From Sympetrum striolatum (Eukaryota; Arthropoda; Insecta; Odonata; Libellulidae): 64,000 nt of DNA. Below are positions 1 to 11,360 of this stretch, piece after piece. The position numbers were made by a program, and so were the translations under genes. The notes beneath the pieces were generated by a model, which worked only from the letters and a program-made list of their open reading frames with translations, was not told the DNA's origin and searched no databases. The stretch spans positions 89,384,254-89,448,253 of the forward strand of contig OX388343.1 of NCBI GenBank assembly GCA_947579665.1, written 5' to 3'. Each line of letters opens with the position of its first letter. Position 1 is the first letter of the stretch.

Positions 1-240
1 TTATTACGATAAAACGAATTCATTCGCAGAGGAGCAGAAAAATGGCATTATTCACTTGTGTCAAAAGCAAGATTAGAAAACTATTTTAATTGGATTATTT
101 TATTCAGGAAGTGATTGAAGGCTTCATTGAACATGTGCCTTGAAGGACTCAGGTTCCCCCACCTTTATTGTTGACGGATCGAGTATCAATTGTTTACCTA
201 AACTCATTGTTGCTGTGTTATTATTGTTGCAAAGGTAGCC

Positions 241-544
241 ATATGTAGCAGTTGCTGAAAACCGTCCCCTCCCTCCAAATCCGCCGATTGCGCCAAAGTA
301 GGCGTGTAAATCGGAAACCTGATCAAAGGAGCAAATCCTTTCACTTCGGAACCGTTAGAGAACGGAGTCTGTCCGTCAGACAGTGAACTCGTTTCGGACC
401 AAAGTGGTGTGTGTGCTCGTGTGTGAGAGGAACTGTCCGTTTACTTTTCCCGGCCTCACTTTCTCCGGATCCGTTGCTATTGGCGACGGCCTCTCCACCA
501 GCAACGCGCGGCGGGAAAGTGTAACAATCACCGCGCTTGACGAC
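241..544 (+). other. GC-richer block ending in a splice donor; candidate first exon/promoter
   Basis: This block is clearly richer in G+C and CpG than its surroundings and ends at a strong donor-like sequence (CGAC/GTAAGT, GT at 545-546). Such a pattern fits a promoter-proximal first exon on the + strand. I see no clear start codon or protein family in it. The idea of a 5' UTR exon is inference. It could equally be an unrelated GC patch. Confidence 0.25.
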
Positions 545-550
545 GTAAGT

Positions 551-1836
551 AGATTTCTAGGTCTATGAGAGCCCGGTCACGCTCGAAACGGTAGCCTTTG
601 TCTCGCCGAAAGGTAACTGAGGTAACTCGAGGTCCAAATCCTTACCGAACTCTTGGGCCTTATGAGATTTCGGCCTCGAGATGCGAAACTTGAGTTGTGC
701 TTTCCGGTGATCAAGCCATTCACAATTGGCGAATGAGCGATGTACAAACCAAGAGTAAACAAAGTATTGTACTTTTTGCCAGTATTCTCTAGATTGCGTT
801 TCTTCGTTGATCTCCGGTTGTGGTCGGTATTACTATCTAGAGCACCACTGAAGGTGCTCATAAAGTTTACCAGAAGTGTGATTAGCAGTTTATTGATTAG
901 AATACCTGCCCGGAAACTGGGAGACCTAGTTCACTTCTTGTTCTCAGGGGTAAGGCGCACGTTTCCTCGTGCTTTGTTGAAGTTAATTTACATCATCTTT
1001 ATTTAGCACTGTTTGATTCAGCATCATTTGAAAAAAAAAAACAAAATTATCATAGCTCCGTCGATGGTTTCGGCCATCACTTGTTGGTATGCAATAACAA
1101 AACCAGTGGACACTGACAATTTAAACTTCTAGAATACCACAAACAGGATACAAACGACCCGGGTTTTGATAAATAGCATCATCATCATAATGTGTTGCAT
1201 AAATCAAAATTGTTAGTGCCTTCTAATTTTCTATATCCAGTTACAATCCATCGTTATTGTATCATTTCCAACATAATGCACATTCTCTTTTTCTTTCTTT
1301 TCGTTACTTCGTTATTTTAGTGCTACCTATCGCTTTGTTGAAAAAACAGTTCAGGGGAAAAGATATAGCTTGGAATGCATTCTGCAACGTCGATTCGTCA
1401 ATTTGAATTCCTCGATCAGGTCACGTTCAAGGTTCATGTCCTTGTTTACGCATACCTTATACATCTTCTTCTCCACCTTTTTGGTAGGATTTGAACATTT
1501 GAATGAAATTTATTTCTCTTATTATTCATTATTGATGTGTATATGAGTGAATCTAAATGGAGGGGGTTATGCTTAGGTGGGATAAGGACGGGGATTGCGA
1601 ACCTTATACTCGCTTGTTTAAATTGGCAAGCTATAGAATTGGCACGCAGATATCTCGCGGGGTTTTCTTTGTTCTCTATGTTTGATTGTATAAATTTAAT
1701 TCGTAAATTAAATAAATGAGGTTTCGGGGAGCTAATTATGTCAATTTGTATGCAATATTGTCATTAGCAATAACTTCCTGTCCTGGTTTTGGTCTGATAA
1801 AATAAATATTTCAATAAAAAATAACCTAAGAATACT
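551..1836. other. AT-rich non-coding stretch
   Basis: No recognisable gene, RNA or repeat was seen. Short open frames here show no family motifs and look like chance ORFs. The 12-base string TTGGCACGCAGA near 1639 recurs near 2060, just past the hairpin element that follows. Confidence 0.5.
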
Positions 1837-2006
1837 AGGAATTGAATAAGCGAAACTACTTTTCAAAAAGAAACTAGTGCAGTTTATTCCAAAAAAAATT
1901 TGTAAATTACAACAAAAAACACACGCTTTAAATAATTTGCAAAGTTTTCTTTGGAATAAGCTACACTAGTTTCTTTTTGTAAAGTGGTTTCGTTTATTCA
2001 ATTCCT
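1837..2006. mobile_element. Fold-back MITE-like element
   Basis: The two ends are long imperfect inverted repeats of about 66 bp, 1837-1903 against 1938-2006. They begin AGGAATTGAATAA and pair through AAAAAGAAACTAGTG in the middle, leaving a loop of about 35 nt. The 11-bp string CTAAGAATACT lies directly before the left arm (1826-1836) and again at 2046-2056. It could be a target duplication if the element extends about 40 bp past the right arm. No coding capacity. Its superfamily is not identifiable by eye. Confidence 0.6.
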
Positions 2007-2056
2007 GTTATGGATTACTACAAATTGAATAGCCGTTCCGTCGAGTCTAAGAATAC

Positions 2057-3250
2057 TATTTTGGCACGCAGACAAGTAAATGGCTTAAAAAAAAATAATT
2101 TTTATAATTCATGAACAGGAGCAAATAGTATTGCTTTCTGACAGTTGTCTGCTTGAGAGGTGGTCCGCCATTGTTGGAGACCGCAAACGTAGATCTCCAA
2201 AGCCATAGGAGTCCAGAAGTACTGACTACATTGTCATTCCTTAATTCTTGTGCTTATTTCAGTTCCTCATGTATCCATTTTTATGTATGGATTTCCCTTT
2301 TCAAATCCGGGGAAATCAATCAAGTAAATCTTCTCAGGGAGTTGTGGGAAATCAGTTTTAGAGAAACCAGCTACACTTTCCAACGAATTTAGATCCTTGG
2401 CGAGGTATTTAATGCACCGAGGGATTTGGAAAGAGAACTTTGGATAGTCATAACCCTCCTGTACCGTGTGAGAGAGATCCCGATTCCATCCGTGAAACGT
2501 CCTCTAATTCTTTTGCTTTCAAGATTTGGAACGCTTTCACAGTTTTGGGAACCTTTTTTTATTTTGAGGGATACGCTCGAAGACGATGTCGAACGGAATA
2601 TTCTTTCCGTAATGGATGATCAGAAACGAAAGGATGTTCGGTGAAATCTGCCCCGTTCGACCACCTGTTGCATTTCCCATTTCCCCGTCTTTCCGCTTGA
2701 TTTTACTCTCATTCCTACGTATTTGTGCTCATCTTCGCTCTGCTCCGTGGAATTAACCCTCTTTTATTATTGGCCAAAGTAATTTTTGTGTAAAATGTTC
2801 AATTGTTCGTCTAGGATTCTCTGGGTTATTTTTTGTGAATTATTGTAACCACTATAGATCGCAAAATCTCCTGGTGACTTAATTTTAATTTTGTGTTTTT
2901 TTTAGCTCTTTTCAGTAATTCTGAACGATTTTCTAAATTTTCTCTGTATCATAAATGTCTTATTCTTAATAGAGTTTACGGATTTAGCAGGCCCTATAAC
3001 TTTATTTATATTTGATCTATTTTTTTGACGTAAGCTATTTTATACGATTGCATGCATATTCTCCATATAGCTATTTTACCTTCTTATACTATGCGGCACA
3101 CTTGCTCATACGGGACCATTGGTATTGCAGTAGATATAATGCGTAACTAAAATGGGCATTTCGATTCTGTATGCTATCCATGGTGAAGTTTTATTTTTAA
3201 TTTTATGCTTCACATACAGCAAGATGTCAATTAAAAGTGAAAGCTATAAC
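2057..3250. other. Non-coding stretch without recognised features
   Basis: Contains only short open frames without recognisable motifs. Composition is typical of the surrounding intron or intergenic DNA. Confidence 0.45.
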
Positions 3251-3252
3251 AT

Positions 3253-3362
3253 GGACATACGACCGTCCTTTAACCAGAAAAATCTGGTTTGCCAGGATTC
3301 GATCTCGGAACCTTGGAGTTAATAATTTAAGCACGCTAACCACTCCGCCATCGGTGGTAGTT
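3253..3362 (-). mobile_element. tRNA-derived SINE (family 1), minus strand
   Basis: Read on the minus strand, this has an A-box-like GGCGGAGTGGTTAGCGTGC followed about 35 nt later by a B-box-like GATCGAATCC, as in the head of a tRNA-derived SINE. The body then contains a small hairpin (CCAGA/TCTGG on the + strand) and a GACCGTCC string. The same arrangement recurs at 41700-41870 and 47160-47260, and more loosely at 13808-13918, so this is a dispersed family. There is no 7-bp acceptor stem, so it is not a functional tRNA gene. Confidence 0.55.
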
Positions 3363-3365
3363 TGT

Positions 3366-6300
3366 CTATTATAGTATAAAAGAATTTATGTTGCCCAAGA
3401 AAACTTCCTGAGCAGCATTCACAGGGAAAGCATCAGATCTGCAGAATTCGTGTTTTTTGTTTCTTGGAGAAATGATTTAAAGGAAGGGGACTAACGCAAG
3501 AGGAATTTTTTTATTCACTTTCTCATTTAGTATAATTCTTGGAAAGACTTTTATTATTTTGTTCGGTATTGGTTTCGTGTTTTAAAGCAAAGTTAATGTT
3601 AATGTTTTTTTATCAAATTATTCATTCATTTTTATAAATGTCAATTTTCATAAATTTTATTTTCATTTCCAATAATTATATAGCAACTTTATCTTTTTTC
3701 TGCTCAATTCTCTAGATGAAATGCGTTCTGCTTGTAATCGATGAAGGCGGTACTTTGATGTTTTTCTTAGATTTGTGTTTTTAAGTTTACATTTATACCC
3801 AGTTGTTCAAATACGCATGGGAAATATTTCTTCCAGGAAGACAATTTTCAAATTAACTCTACCGGTGAATTAGAAAGGAATGGTTGACGCAAAGAGAATC
3901 TTGATTGGATTCCTGACATGGACTAAAAAAACGGTCGAATACGTTAACCGAAGGAAATACTTCTTGGAGATTACTCAAAGTCTTTTCTGTTCTTAAGGAG
4001 CAGTGTGAGAGAGTGACGTAATGCATGGATACATGTAAGGCTAACAGTGAAGCTATTTAGGCCAATGCATATCATACTGAGATGTCTATTGTTGTTTTTA
4101 TCGATTAAAAACATTCTAAACTTTTCCTCATAAGAAAGGTTCTTGGGTTCTTCCATTCCTATTATGAGATGAATTCGTCTCGCTTGGATTTGTCGTTATC
4201 TCCATCTTAGCTTAGAAGGTCCTACGTGCTCCGTGTCCCGTCTCTTCTTATTGGTCTTTCTTCTGGATCATTAAGTTGGAAAATCTTCGAGCCATTGCAT
4301 TTCTTTACTTTCTCTTCCTCCCAATTTTGATTCTTTATTTCGTGAGCTACCGTTAAGGAAGCGTAAATTTGGCTTTTTGAAGGATTTTGGAGGGATATAC
4401 GTTCAAACAAAATCATTGAAAACAGAAGCGCGAAATTATTTGCAATATTGATGAGGATTTAATCGGTTTTTTATGCTTCTAATTAATTGAATTTTTATCA
4501 GCTCGAAGGTCGATGTGAATCTTAACCGCTCCACCATTAGCTGCTAATAGTTGGGGCAGTTTTGCTTTCTTCTCGGAGCCAAAATGCTGTGAATTAAAAA
4601 AGTTCGCTCAAGTACTGCACAATGGCTCTATGGTTAACTCTATTCGTATCGTTCCCAAAGAGCTTAATCAATGAATTCAGTATCACTCTGTATATTTCAT
4701 CTTAGCCATGAACTAGATTGCCTTATGTAACAAGAGAGTACATGTAGGAGAGATACAAGATATTAAAACCATTCAGAAAGCATGGAAGATATTCATAAGG
4801 TCAAACTGTGGTTTATTGCACTTCATCATGTTACTAGTGTTCCTTTTCGTTGCTACGTAACCAGTTTAAGGCCGAGGTCGTCGATGTTGAGTCGATGGAG
4901 GTTATTGACCTTTACAGTTAAAAAATTACCATAATCCCTTCTATAGCACTTTATCATGAGCAGTATGTTATCTCGAATAAATATATCCTTTAGATAGCTC
5001 TCTATTTATTAGAAATTTCTCTTTCGGCACGACATGTATGATGCACCTATAAATATTTTTGTGGATGAAAAGAAATATTAAGATTGTATTCTATTTTCCC
5101 TCTCTTTTCGGATCGTTGAAATAAAATATTCCATTTAAATTTTTAAATTTAGATACTGACATGATTCGGCCGTAACGGTTTACTACCATTTAGTTTTTAC
5201 TCACAGTAGGTTTGTGAGGATTTTTCACAAGCCTCTTCTTTGTGCGTGTTTTCGTGTTTTTATGTGTCCTTTTCGAGTCTTAAAATAAATTTCTTTATTT
5301 TTTATTTATTTATAATAAGAAATGTACATAGAAAGGGATATTTTCTCCAGTTACAGTTAACGAAGCAAAAAACCGATTATGGGCTCAGAGTTTCGCTCAA
5401 TCAATAATTATTAAGTTCTAAAACGTTGGTTGTATTTTCTTTGCAGACGCTGTTGAATAACGTCGCTGTTCAAAACTCAATTGATGGTAGGATTAAATTT
5501 AAATTGAGGATTAGACTACTGAAATACATTCACTCATCAAGAAAGGCATATCATTATATCTCACGCATTAATAAAATATAAGACATTGGAGTTTAAAGAT
5601 GATGAGGAAATTTTGATTTTTTTTTTACATCCATCCAATTTCTGTCTAAATCCGTGTTGGAAGCCAATTCTTATCGGCTCTTCTTTTGATGAGTAACTTA
5701 GGTTTTCCTGCCTTCAATGATCATTTTCCCACATTTCCTGTATGTGATTCATCTTAAACCGGATTTGTGCTCTCTTCCGGCACATGCGGCACCTACGCTT
5801 CGATATAACGGGGTCGTCCTACACATATGTGTTGGGGTGGTCCATCGACTTCTTTCGTGGTCGAATATTGAGTTCCAGCGAGGAAAAAAAGGGAGGCAAG
5901 GCTTCAACAATTTGCATTCCTATACCTAACGCTGAAATTTAATCTTCTTTTACAGTCACAATTGAATTTGTTATCTTCCAGTCGCTTGTTGATACTGTAA
6001 TTTGGTTGTAACCAAGTGTTTGTAAATAAAAAAGCGCATGTTTTGCTTAAATTTTCCTTCATGGCGTCCTTCGAAAAATTCAATACCCTGTATCTTAATT
6101 TTACTGAGATCTAATGGTAAAGTTATAAAACCAATATTTTTTTCTGCATTCAGATTCGCTGGGATGAGCTGACAAGTAAAAACATACAATTTTTTTCTAG
6201 GCGCACGCTTTTGAGTGTAAAATCTTTACCTCAAATTCAGATTGTTTAATAAACGGAGTTAACATCAATTGCGTCACTTTTGTATTGTTGCGCGAATACT

Positions 6301-6650
6301 GAATGCTATTTTATACTTGAAACTGGAATGTAATTTCATTTAATTAAATTCAAATATCTCCATTGCAGAGTTTTACTTGTAGGGTCCCGCAGTACACCGC
6401 GGAGAGTTATATACTATCTTGAGAAACATTTTTAAATGGCAGAAGTTTTACTGCGGTTGAGACAGAGGAGGAATGACTGCAATGAATGGGATGCAAGGAA
6501 TTGATTCCAGTTCGAGTTGGTTCTATTTATGACCAAGCAATGGGAAGGATCTGTAACAATAGTTATGCTCATGTTATGTTTCCTTACAAGGTCCCTGAAG
6601 ATCACTCCATGGGATTGGATACGTAAGATAGGTTAAGAAACTGTGTTACA
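3366..6650. other. AT-rich non-coding stretch with one possible micro-exon
   Basis: Mostly low-complexity AT-rich DNA. At 5447-5486 a 40-nt segment lies between a textbook acceptor (TGTATTTTCTTTGCAG) and a weaker donor (GATG/GTAGGA), and it is open in one frame (TLLNNVAVQNSID). This is only suggestive of a micro-exon. Nothing else is recognised. Confidence 0.3.
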
Positions 6651-6653
6651 TCG

Positions 6654-6796
6654 CAACAATAGAGCATCAATTGTTCAAACCGCATTCAACAATAGAGCTT
6701 AAAACTCTTCAATTACAGTTTGCTGAGGGAAGTAGGTTGTAAAACTCTCTCAACAATGCAACATCGATTGTTCGAGACCAAGTCAACAATAGAACG
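6654..6796. repeat. Diverged direct repeat, two copies of about 45 bp
   Basis: Two related segments, 6654-6698 and 6751-6795, share the pattern CAACAAT...ATC.ATTGTTC...TCAACAATAGA. They lie 97 bp apart. Each copy contains a small internal inverted repeat (CAACAAT/ATTGTT). Confidence 0.45.
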
Positions 6797-6799
6797 CTA

Positions 6800-7940
6800 C
6801 ACAAATTAAACTGATTTGATACCTTAGTGAGGTAATTCAGTCTTCTGTGCCCCAATCATTCTATTCCTCAGTCAAATGCATTGATAATTCACGAGTCTCT
6901 ATTTACCTGCATTTTGGTATTATTTGTTTTTAATTTTAATTTTCCTGTATGGTATGTTATATGTAGTATCAGATTAGTACTTTCTTTACTTTATGACATA
7001 TCATCCAAAGGAAATCTGTCGATTGTCTGAAAATACTTTCTCATTACTATTTACTTCGGGAGGAGATATTTGGCGAAACGGCGCACTACTTATGATTAAT
7101 TCCTAATTATCAGTGTGATGTCCTTTCTTGGCAATTTTCCCATTGAATTCCCAACAACACCGTGGTCGTAGAGTAATGCTCCTGCCATCTCTCCGGATCC
7201 AAAAAACTGTTACTTTTTTATTGGTTTGTTTACATTTTACGTTGGGGTGTCTTGAGAAGACCTTTGCTCGTCTTGATAAGGTGGCTCAGAAAAAATTTTA
7301 TGGCGTTTATTTGGTCTAGGACTTTTATAGAATGATACATGACGATAGATCATTGTTATAAATATCTCTTACGTTCATTAACTATTTTTATTTTAATGGC
7401 GCAGTTGTAAATCAAAGCCTAATAAGAGTATTTTTAGAGTATATTAGTTTAATGAATCACATTCCTTTGATTAGTTCAAAATTAATGATACCCGCTATAA
7501 TTCGAACCTATAAATCTCGATTTACACTTCTTTATGTTTGATTTATGGGAATAAGAAAGTTCATTTACATAATGCATTATCAATAATAGTTAAGACCCAT
7601 TTACTCAAATATTTTTCAAAGAACTCGTGTTTAAAACCTTCAGCCGTGTGTTTGTGCCATGAGTTTCGGAAGTATTAATTTTATACAAGATCGTTGACCC
7701 CTTCCGTGAATGCCGTATGAGGTGTGGGTCTCCCTCCAAGTGTCAACGTACGAGTTTTTATCAAAGGTCAGGTTTTGACCATGAGATTCGTCTTAGTTAA
7801 GAATTTGTCCTCTGAAGATGCATCCATTTTAATCTTGAAGGAACTGAAGGTGAGAAAAATCCAGCAAGAGTGAAAGTGGATGGATTATGGATGATTATGA
7901 TTTCTCATTATTTCCTTACTAGCAAACATGTACTTCCATT
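6800..7940. other. Non-coding stretch without recognised features
   Basis: No gene, RNA or repeat could be supported. Open frames are short and motif-free. Confidence 0.4.
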
Positions 7941-8136
7941 AGAGGTAATCTCGAATAGTCGTCTTTGTCTGCTCTCTGCACCTCGTTGCCACCTGTTTTC
8001 GGATGCAATAGAAAGCTGAAATACCGACTTTCTCAGAAACACTGGTTGTCCTGGATATTCCTCTTGTTTCCGGCAACCGGCGGCAACGAGGTGCGGAGAG
8101 TAGACAAAGACGGCTATTGGAGATTACTAAACCTCT
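7941..8136. mobile_element. 196-bp MITE with long terminal inverted repeats
   Basis: The left arm (AGAGGTAATCTCGAATAG then GTCTTTGTCT and GCACCTCGTTGCC) is matched inversely by the right arm ending CTATTGGAGATTACTAAACCTCT. About 50 bp pair on each side with few mismatches and a 5-nt indel near the tip. The central part is unique and has no coding capacity. This is the structure of a non-autonomous DNA transposon. I could not define a target duplication. Confidence 0.75.
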
Positions 8137-9200
8137 AAAAAAATGAAAGCCGTGTTCCAATTTTTCTCTCGTTAAAAGTAATTGTGTATTTGAATCAGTT
8201 TTATGAAGTAATTTTTGTTGCTTAATTGGTTCGCCCGATCAATCTTAATTGATCGAAAACTATCAGCGTTTTCAACAAAGTGTAGCGAAATGAAAATCAA
8301 TTACTCCGAACGATATCTCTGCGCAATCACTTTTAATTCAATTGGCGGGGCCGGTTAGTGGTTTGGTAACAAAGTCGAGTTGGCTATCTAAGAATATAAT
8401 TGTATTTTGATCGAAAAAATTAATTGCTTGCCTTTAATCACCAATCTTGTTTCTCACAAGTACCTAGTTCAACGCTATTTTGATGTTTATAGCATTTTAC
8501 AACCTTATTTTTCTCAGTTTTCTGTATTTTAAATGAAAAGCACGTTCCATTTCCTAGATTTTTACTTCCGAAGGTTCGAGATTGATTCAATCGCCTGGCA
8601 GCTCGTGATATGCCACTTCTTGGTACGGATACATTTGCTCGATGTCGCAAACTCATCGGAGTGGAAATTGCCGAAGAGATGTGGCTGTAAATCACTTAAT
8701 ACTTCTACCCATCCCCCAGAATGCTTTGCGATACGGAAGATCCTGTCACGTGCTCTCGGTTACCAAGTCAACCGAGTAAATAACCAGGAACGTATGTCAT
8801 GCCGCCTTATAACCCAAGTGTGAGGAATGACAAGGGCGTGGAGGGTATGCCTGATAAAAAAGGGGTCGTATCTCTTTGTTTAGGAATGATACTGTAGCCT
8901 ATTTTCATAGATATGTCTATGAAGTTAGGTAGAGTCCTTCTTTTGGTATAGGGGAAAAGCTATATTTCTTTTACTTTTACCTCTACCTTGTTCACGACAA
9001 TGATAATGTAGGAGCTACTAAGACTATACCTCACTCCTCGTCCTCCTTAGTAAGCCTCATCACCATTCCCTGTTTGGTGGTTAATTTTGTAGATCTTTTA
9101 GATTCAAACTGGTCTTCGGGTTAGGTGCTATTCGGAAAAACTTGTGGTGAATTTAATTTTTCGAACAATGCACTTGTAATTTAGTTACAATAAGCCTCTA
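8137..9200. other. Non-coding stretch; repeat-like fragment near its end
   Basis: No gene is recognised. A CT-rich segment at about 9022-9062 (ACCTCACTCCTCGTCCTCC) resembles the front of the repeat at 38764-38850 (ACCTCACTCCTCATCTTCC) and may be a fragment of that family. Confidence 0.4.
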
Positions 9201-9206
9201 TACATT

Positions 9207-9312
9207 CCCAAGGAAAAACGGGCTTGAAAAAAATTCTGAAAGGGCCGGGAATCGAACCCGGGATCTTCCTCTAGCCGGGAGGCTGCCTTAACCATCTAGG
9301 CTACCCGACAAG
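9207..9312 (-). mobile_element. tRNA-derived SINE (family 2), minus strand
   Basis: On the minus strand the order is an A-box-like TAGCCTAGATGGTTAAGGC, a small anticodon-arm-like hairpin (CCTC/GAGG), then a good B-box in a T-arm hairpin (CCGGG TTCGATT CCCGG), followed by a T-rich tail TTTTTTTCAAGCCCG. The 7 nt after the T-arm do not pair with the 5' end, so there is no acceptor stem and it is not a tRNA gene. A 27-of-28-bp match to the tail recurs at 63001-63028, which shows it is a dispersed repeat. Confidence 0.6.
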
Positions 9313-10001
9313 AACATTTTAACAAGCCGTTTTGGGTGCACGCCGTTATGTGCAAAGTCACCTTAACCCTTTCTATACATTGTTGGCGTATTCCTTTAGA
9401 AATTATTAACTCCTCGAAACCATATGTGTTTGGCTTCACAGTCGCATTTATTCTACTGCTTCACTTCTGGGGGAATCTTCTGTCTTTCGAATGATATTGT
9501 GGTGAGAGTACAGATGAGAACTATTTTTTCATTTGTTCTCTTAAACAAAAATACGTACTTGTTTCGATTAACGGTATAATACGAAAGCATGTCGAGATCT
9601 ATAAGAAAATATATGCTCGTATAAAAAATGATATTTATTTTAGATTCACTACCGGTTTTCGATGCCCGTCCAGAGGCAGCAATAACCCATATAGATTGTT
9701 GACTTGCCCCCTTTCGGCTCACTCATTATTAACCTCAGCGTTAATTATTGTTGCATATTACTCCATCAATGATTTATCACTCATTTAGCGATTCGCCTCA
9801 AAATAGACGTAATTGAATCATATCTCAACCAATTGTCTTCTTGCGTTGTAATTTAGTATCCTTCGTCATTGCGTCGTTACTTCTTTACTACTCGTTATCG
9901 CTTTATTACCGCATTAATAAGCCCACATTTTCAGTACATTTAGTTGGGTTGTTTCATCTTTGCTTACTCGCTTTCTGTTTTTTTCTTTGCTTTGGTTGCA
10001 G

Positions 10002-10217
10002 ACGAATCTCGATTTTTTCTTTTTTATTTTCGATATCCCATATGGCGTAGATGCCGTCGTTCCTTCAGCATCCTTCTGTAGTAATTTAGTGCTCGACATG
10101 CGGCCGAAGAGAAGGTCCAGCGTCGATCTCCTCTCGTATGACCCTCTAATTGATTCAACTCGGCCTAGATTGAAATTTAGTGTGAACTCTCTCCTCGAAC
10201 TCAGACGAGCACTCCGC
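10002..10217 (+). other. Candidate coding exon, unidentified
   Basis: A long pyrimidine tract followed by TTGGTTGCAG gives a strong acceptor at 10000-10001. Beyond it a frame stays open through a GC-richer segment (KRRSSVDLLSYDPL then FSVNSLLELRRAL), and a weak donor (GCGA/GTAATG) lies near 10218. I do not recognise the protein. The opposite strand is also open for 120 codons across 9914-10276 (basic, Lys/Arg/Ser-rich), so the coding strand is uncertain. The whole may be an open but non-coding patch. Confidence 0.25.
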
Positions 10218-10219
10218 GA

Positions 10220-10915
10220 TGCGAGTAATGACTCTGTTTTGCCCTTCTTAATTGCATTCCTCTTCGCCCAGCTCACATTCCGGCAGACTACCAGACTGGA
10301 GCGACAATGCCTTAATTATTGCATGTCGATAAATTTATCCTCCTCATTGTTTACTTGTACATACAAATATACTAGCTATGAATTGTTGTCTAGCATTGTT
10401 GATAAAAATTCCGCTCGTATTGTTAAGATAGTGTTTGTAAACGAGGTAATATAATGTAATGCTAGACGAGCTTCTTTTATTGAAGCCGATGTAATCTCTC
10501 GGACTAGAAAAACATTCTTGATTTTTCGAATGCATTTTCTGTTATTCAGAGGTGCAGAGATAAAATAATTTCGGGTGGAATAGAAAGTAAACTGTCCACT
10601 GTTTTGTGGAACCAAAGAAAGCTGTTAAAATTAAAATCTCCAAAATCTGTCGGCGATCAATTCTTTAAAATAAATCTGTCCTCATCGGTTTTGAATTATT
10701 TCTAACGGTTCTTTACTGTGTTAATAAATATTTTATACTATTTTTTTAATAATTAGAATTTAATTTATGAAATGCTTCTAATGATGTGACAACGTTACCT
10801 CGGTATAGTTATGCTTCGCCTCTAGTATGCATGTGGTGCGTATGAGACTCTACCGGAAAGTGCTCTGTATTTGTGAATAATTACAAAGAAAAAAGTTTTG
10901 TGAAGAATTGATTTG
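10220..10915. other. Non-coding stretch
   Basis: AT-rich, with short motif-free open frames only. Nothing recognised. Confidence 0.4.
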
Positions 10916-10920
10916 AGAAA

Positions 10921-10960
10921 TTGAAGAGCATTTCCGAAAATTTTCGGAGATGCTCTTCAA
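10921..10960. repeat. 40-bp near-perfect palindrome
   Basis: Two 20-nt arms (TTGAAGAGCATTTCCGAAAA and its inverse) meet with no loop and differ at a single position. It could be a fold-back fragment or a cruciform-forming site. It has no recognised function. Confidence 0.7.
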
Positions 10961-11039
10961 CTCTCTCCAAAGGGCGAAGGGCTTTGCTCACTTGATAATT
11001 CGTAAGCCCGCGTTTATATGTGCTAGAATGATTCTTTCT

Positions 11040-11360
11040 GGAAAAGATTTTTATCCTCTGTTTCGAACAAGAGGATGTGAAATGTAGATCCAAAAGAAAG
11101 GTACCAAAGAAGGCCTCGAAGGTTTCCTTTGGTGGCCTTCGATATGTGGGTGTGGTGGAGAATGGAAAGAGTGAATTGTGTTGATAGAAAAACAAAGACT
11201 GCTGATGCAGGTGGGTGAAGAGAGGGTTTGGATAGAATTAAGTGGCCATAGAGGAAATGGTGGGTCATATTTTGAGAAGTTATGGGTTGCTATAAAAAGT
11301 AACTGGATGTATGATGGTAAAGAAAGAGGGGAAGACGAAATCAGGAGATGTTAGATGATA
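11040..11360 (+). pseudogene. LINE remnant, C-terminal part of reverse transcriptase ORF
   Basis: Conceptual translation with frame changes gives FDMWVWWRMERVNCVDRKT near 11135-11200 and WVGHILRSYGLL near 11262-11293. These match the common non-LTR retrotransposon order of an 'AFEMWCWRRM...W.DR..N' block followed by 'WVGHILR..GLL..VIEG'. Stops and frameshifts make it a dead copy. A better preserved relative lies at 43395-43930. The clade is not assigned. Confidence 0.6.

Noticed and set aside
9240..9310. Functional tRNA gene on the minus strand
   Set aside because: A- and B-boxes and a T-arm are good, but the ends do not pair as an acceptor stem and position 33 is not T. The repeat tail shows it is a SINE.
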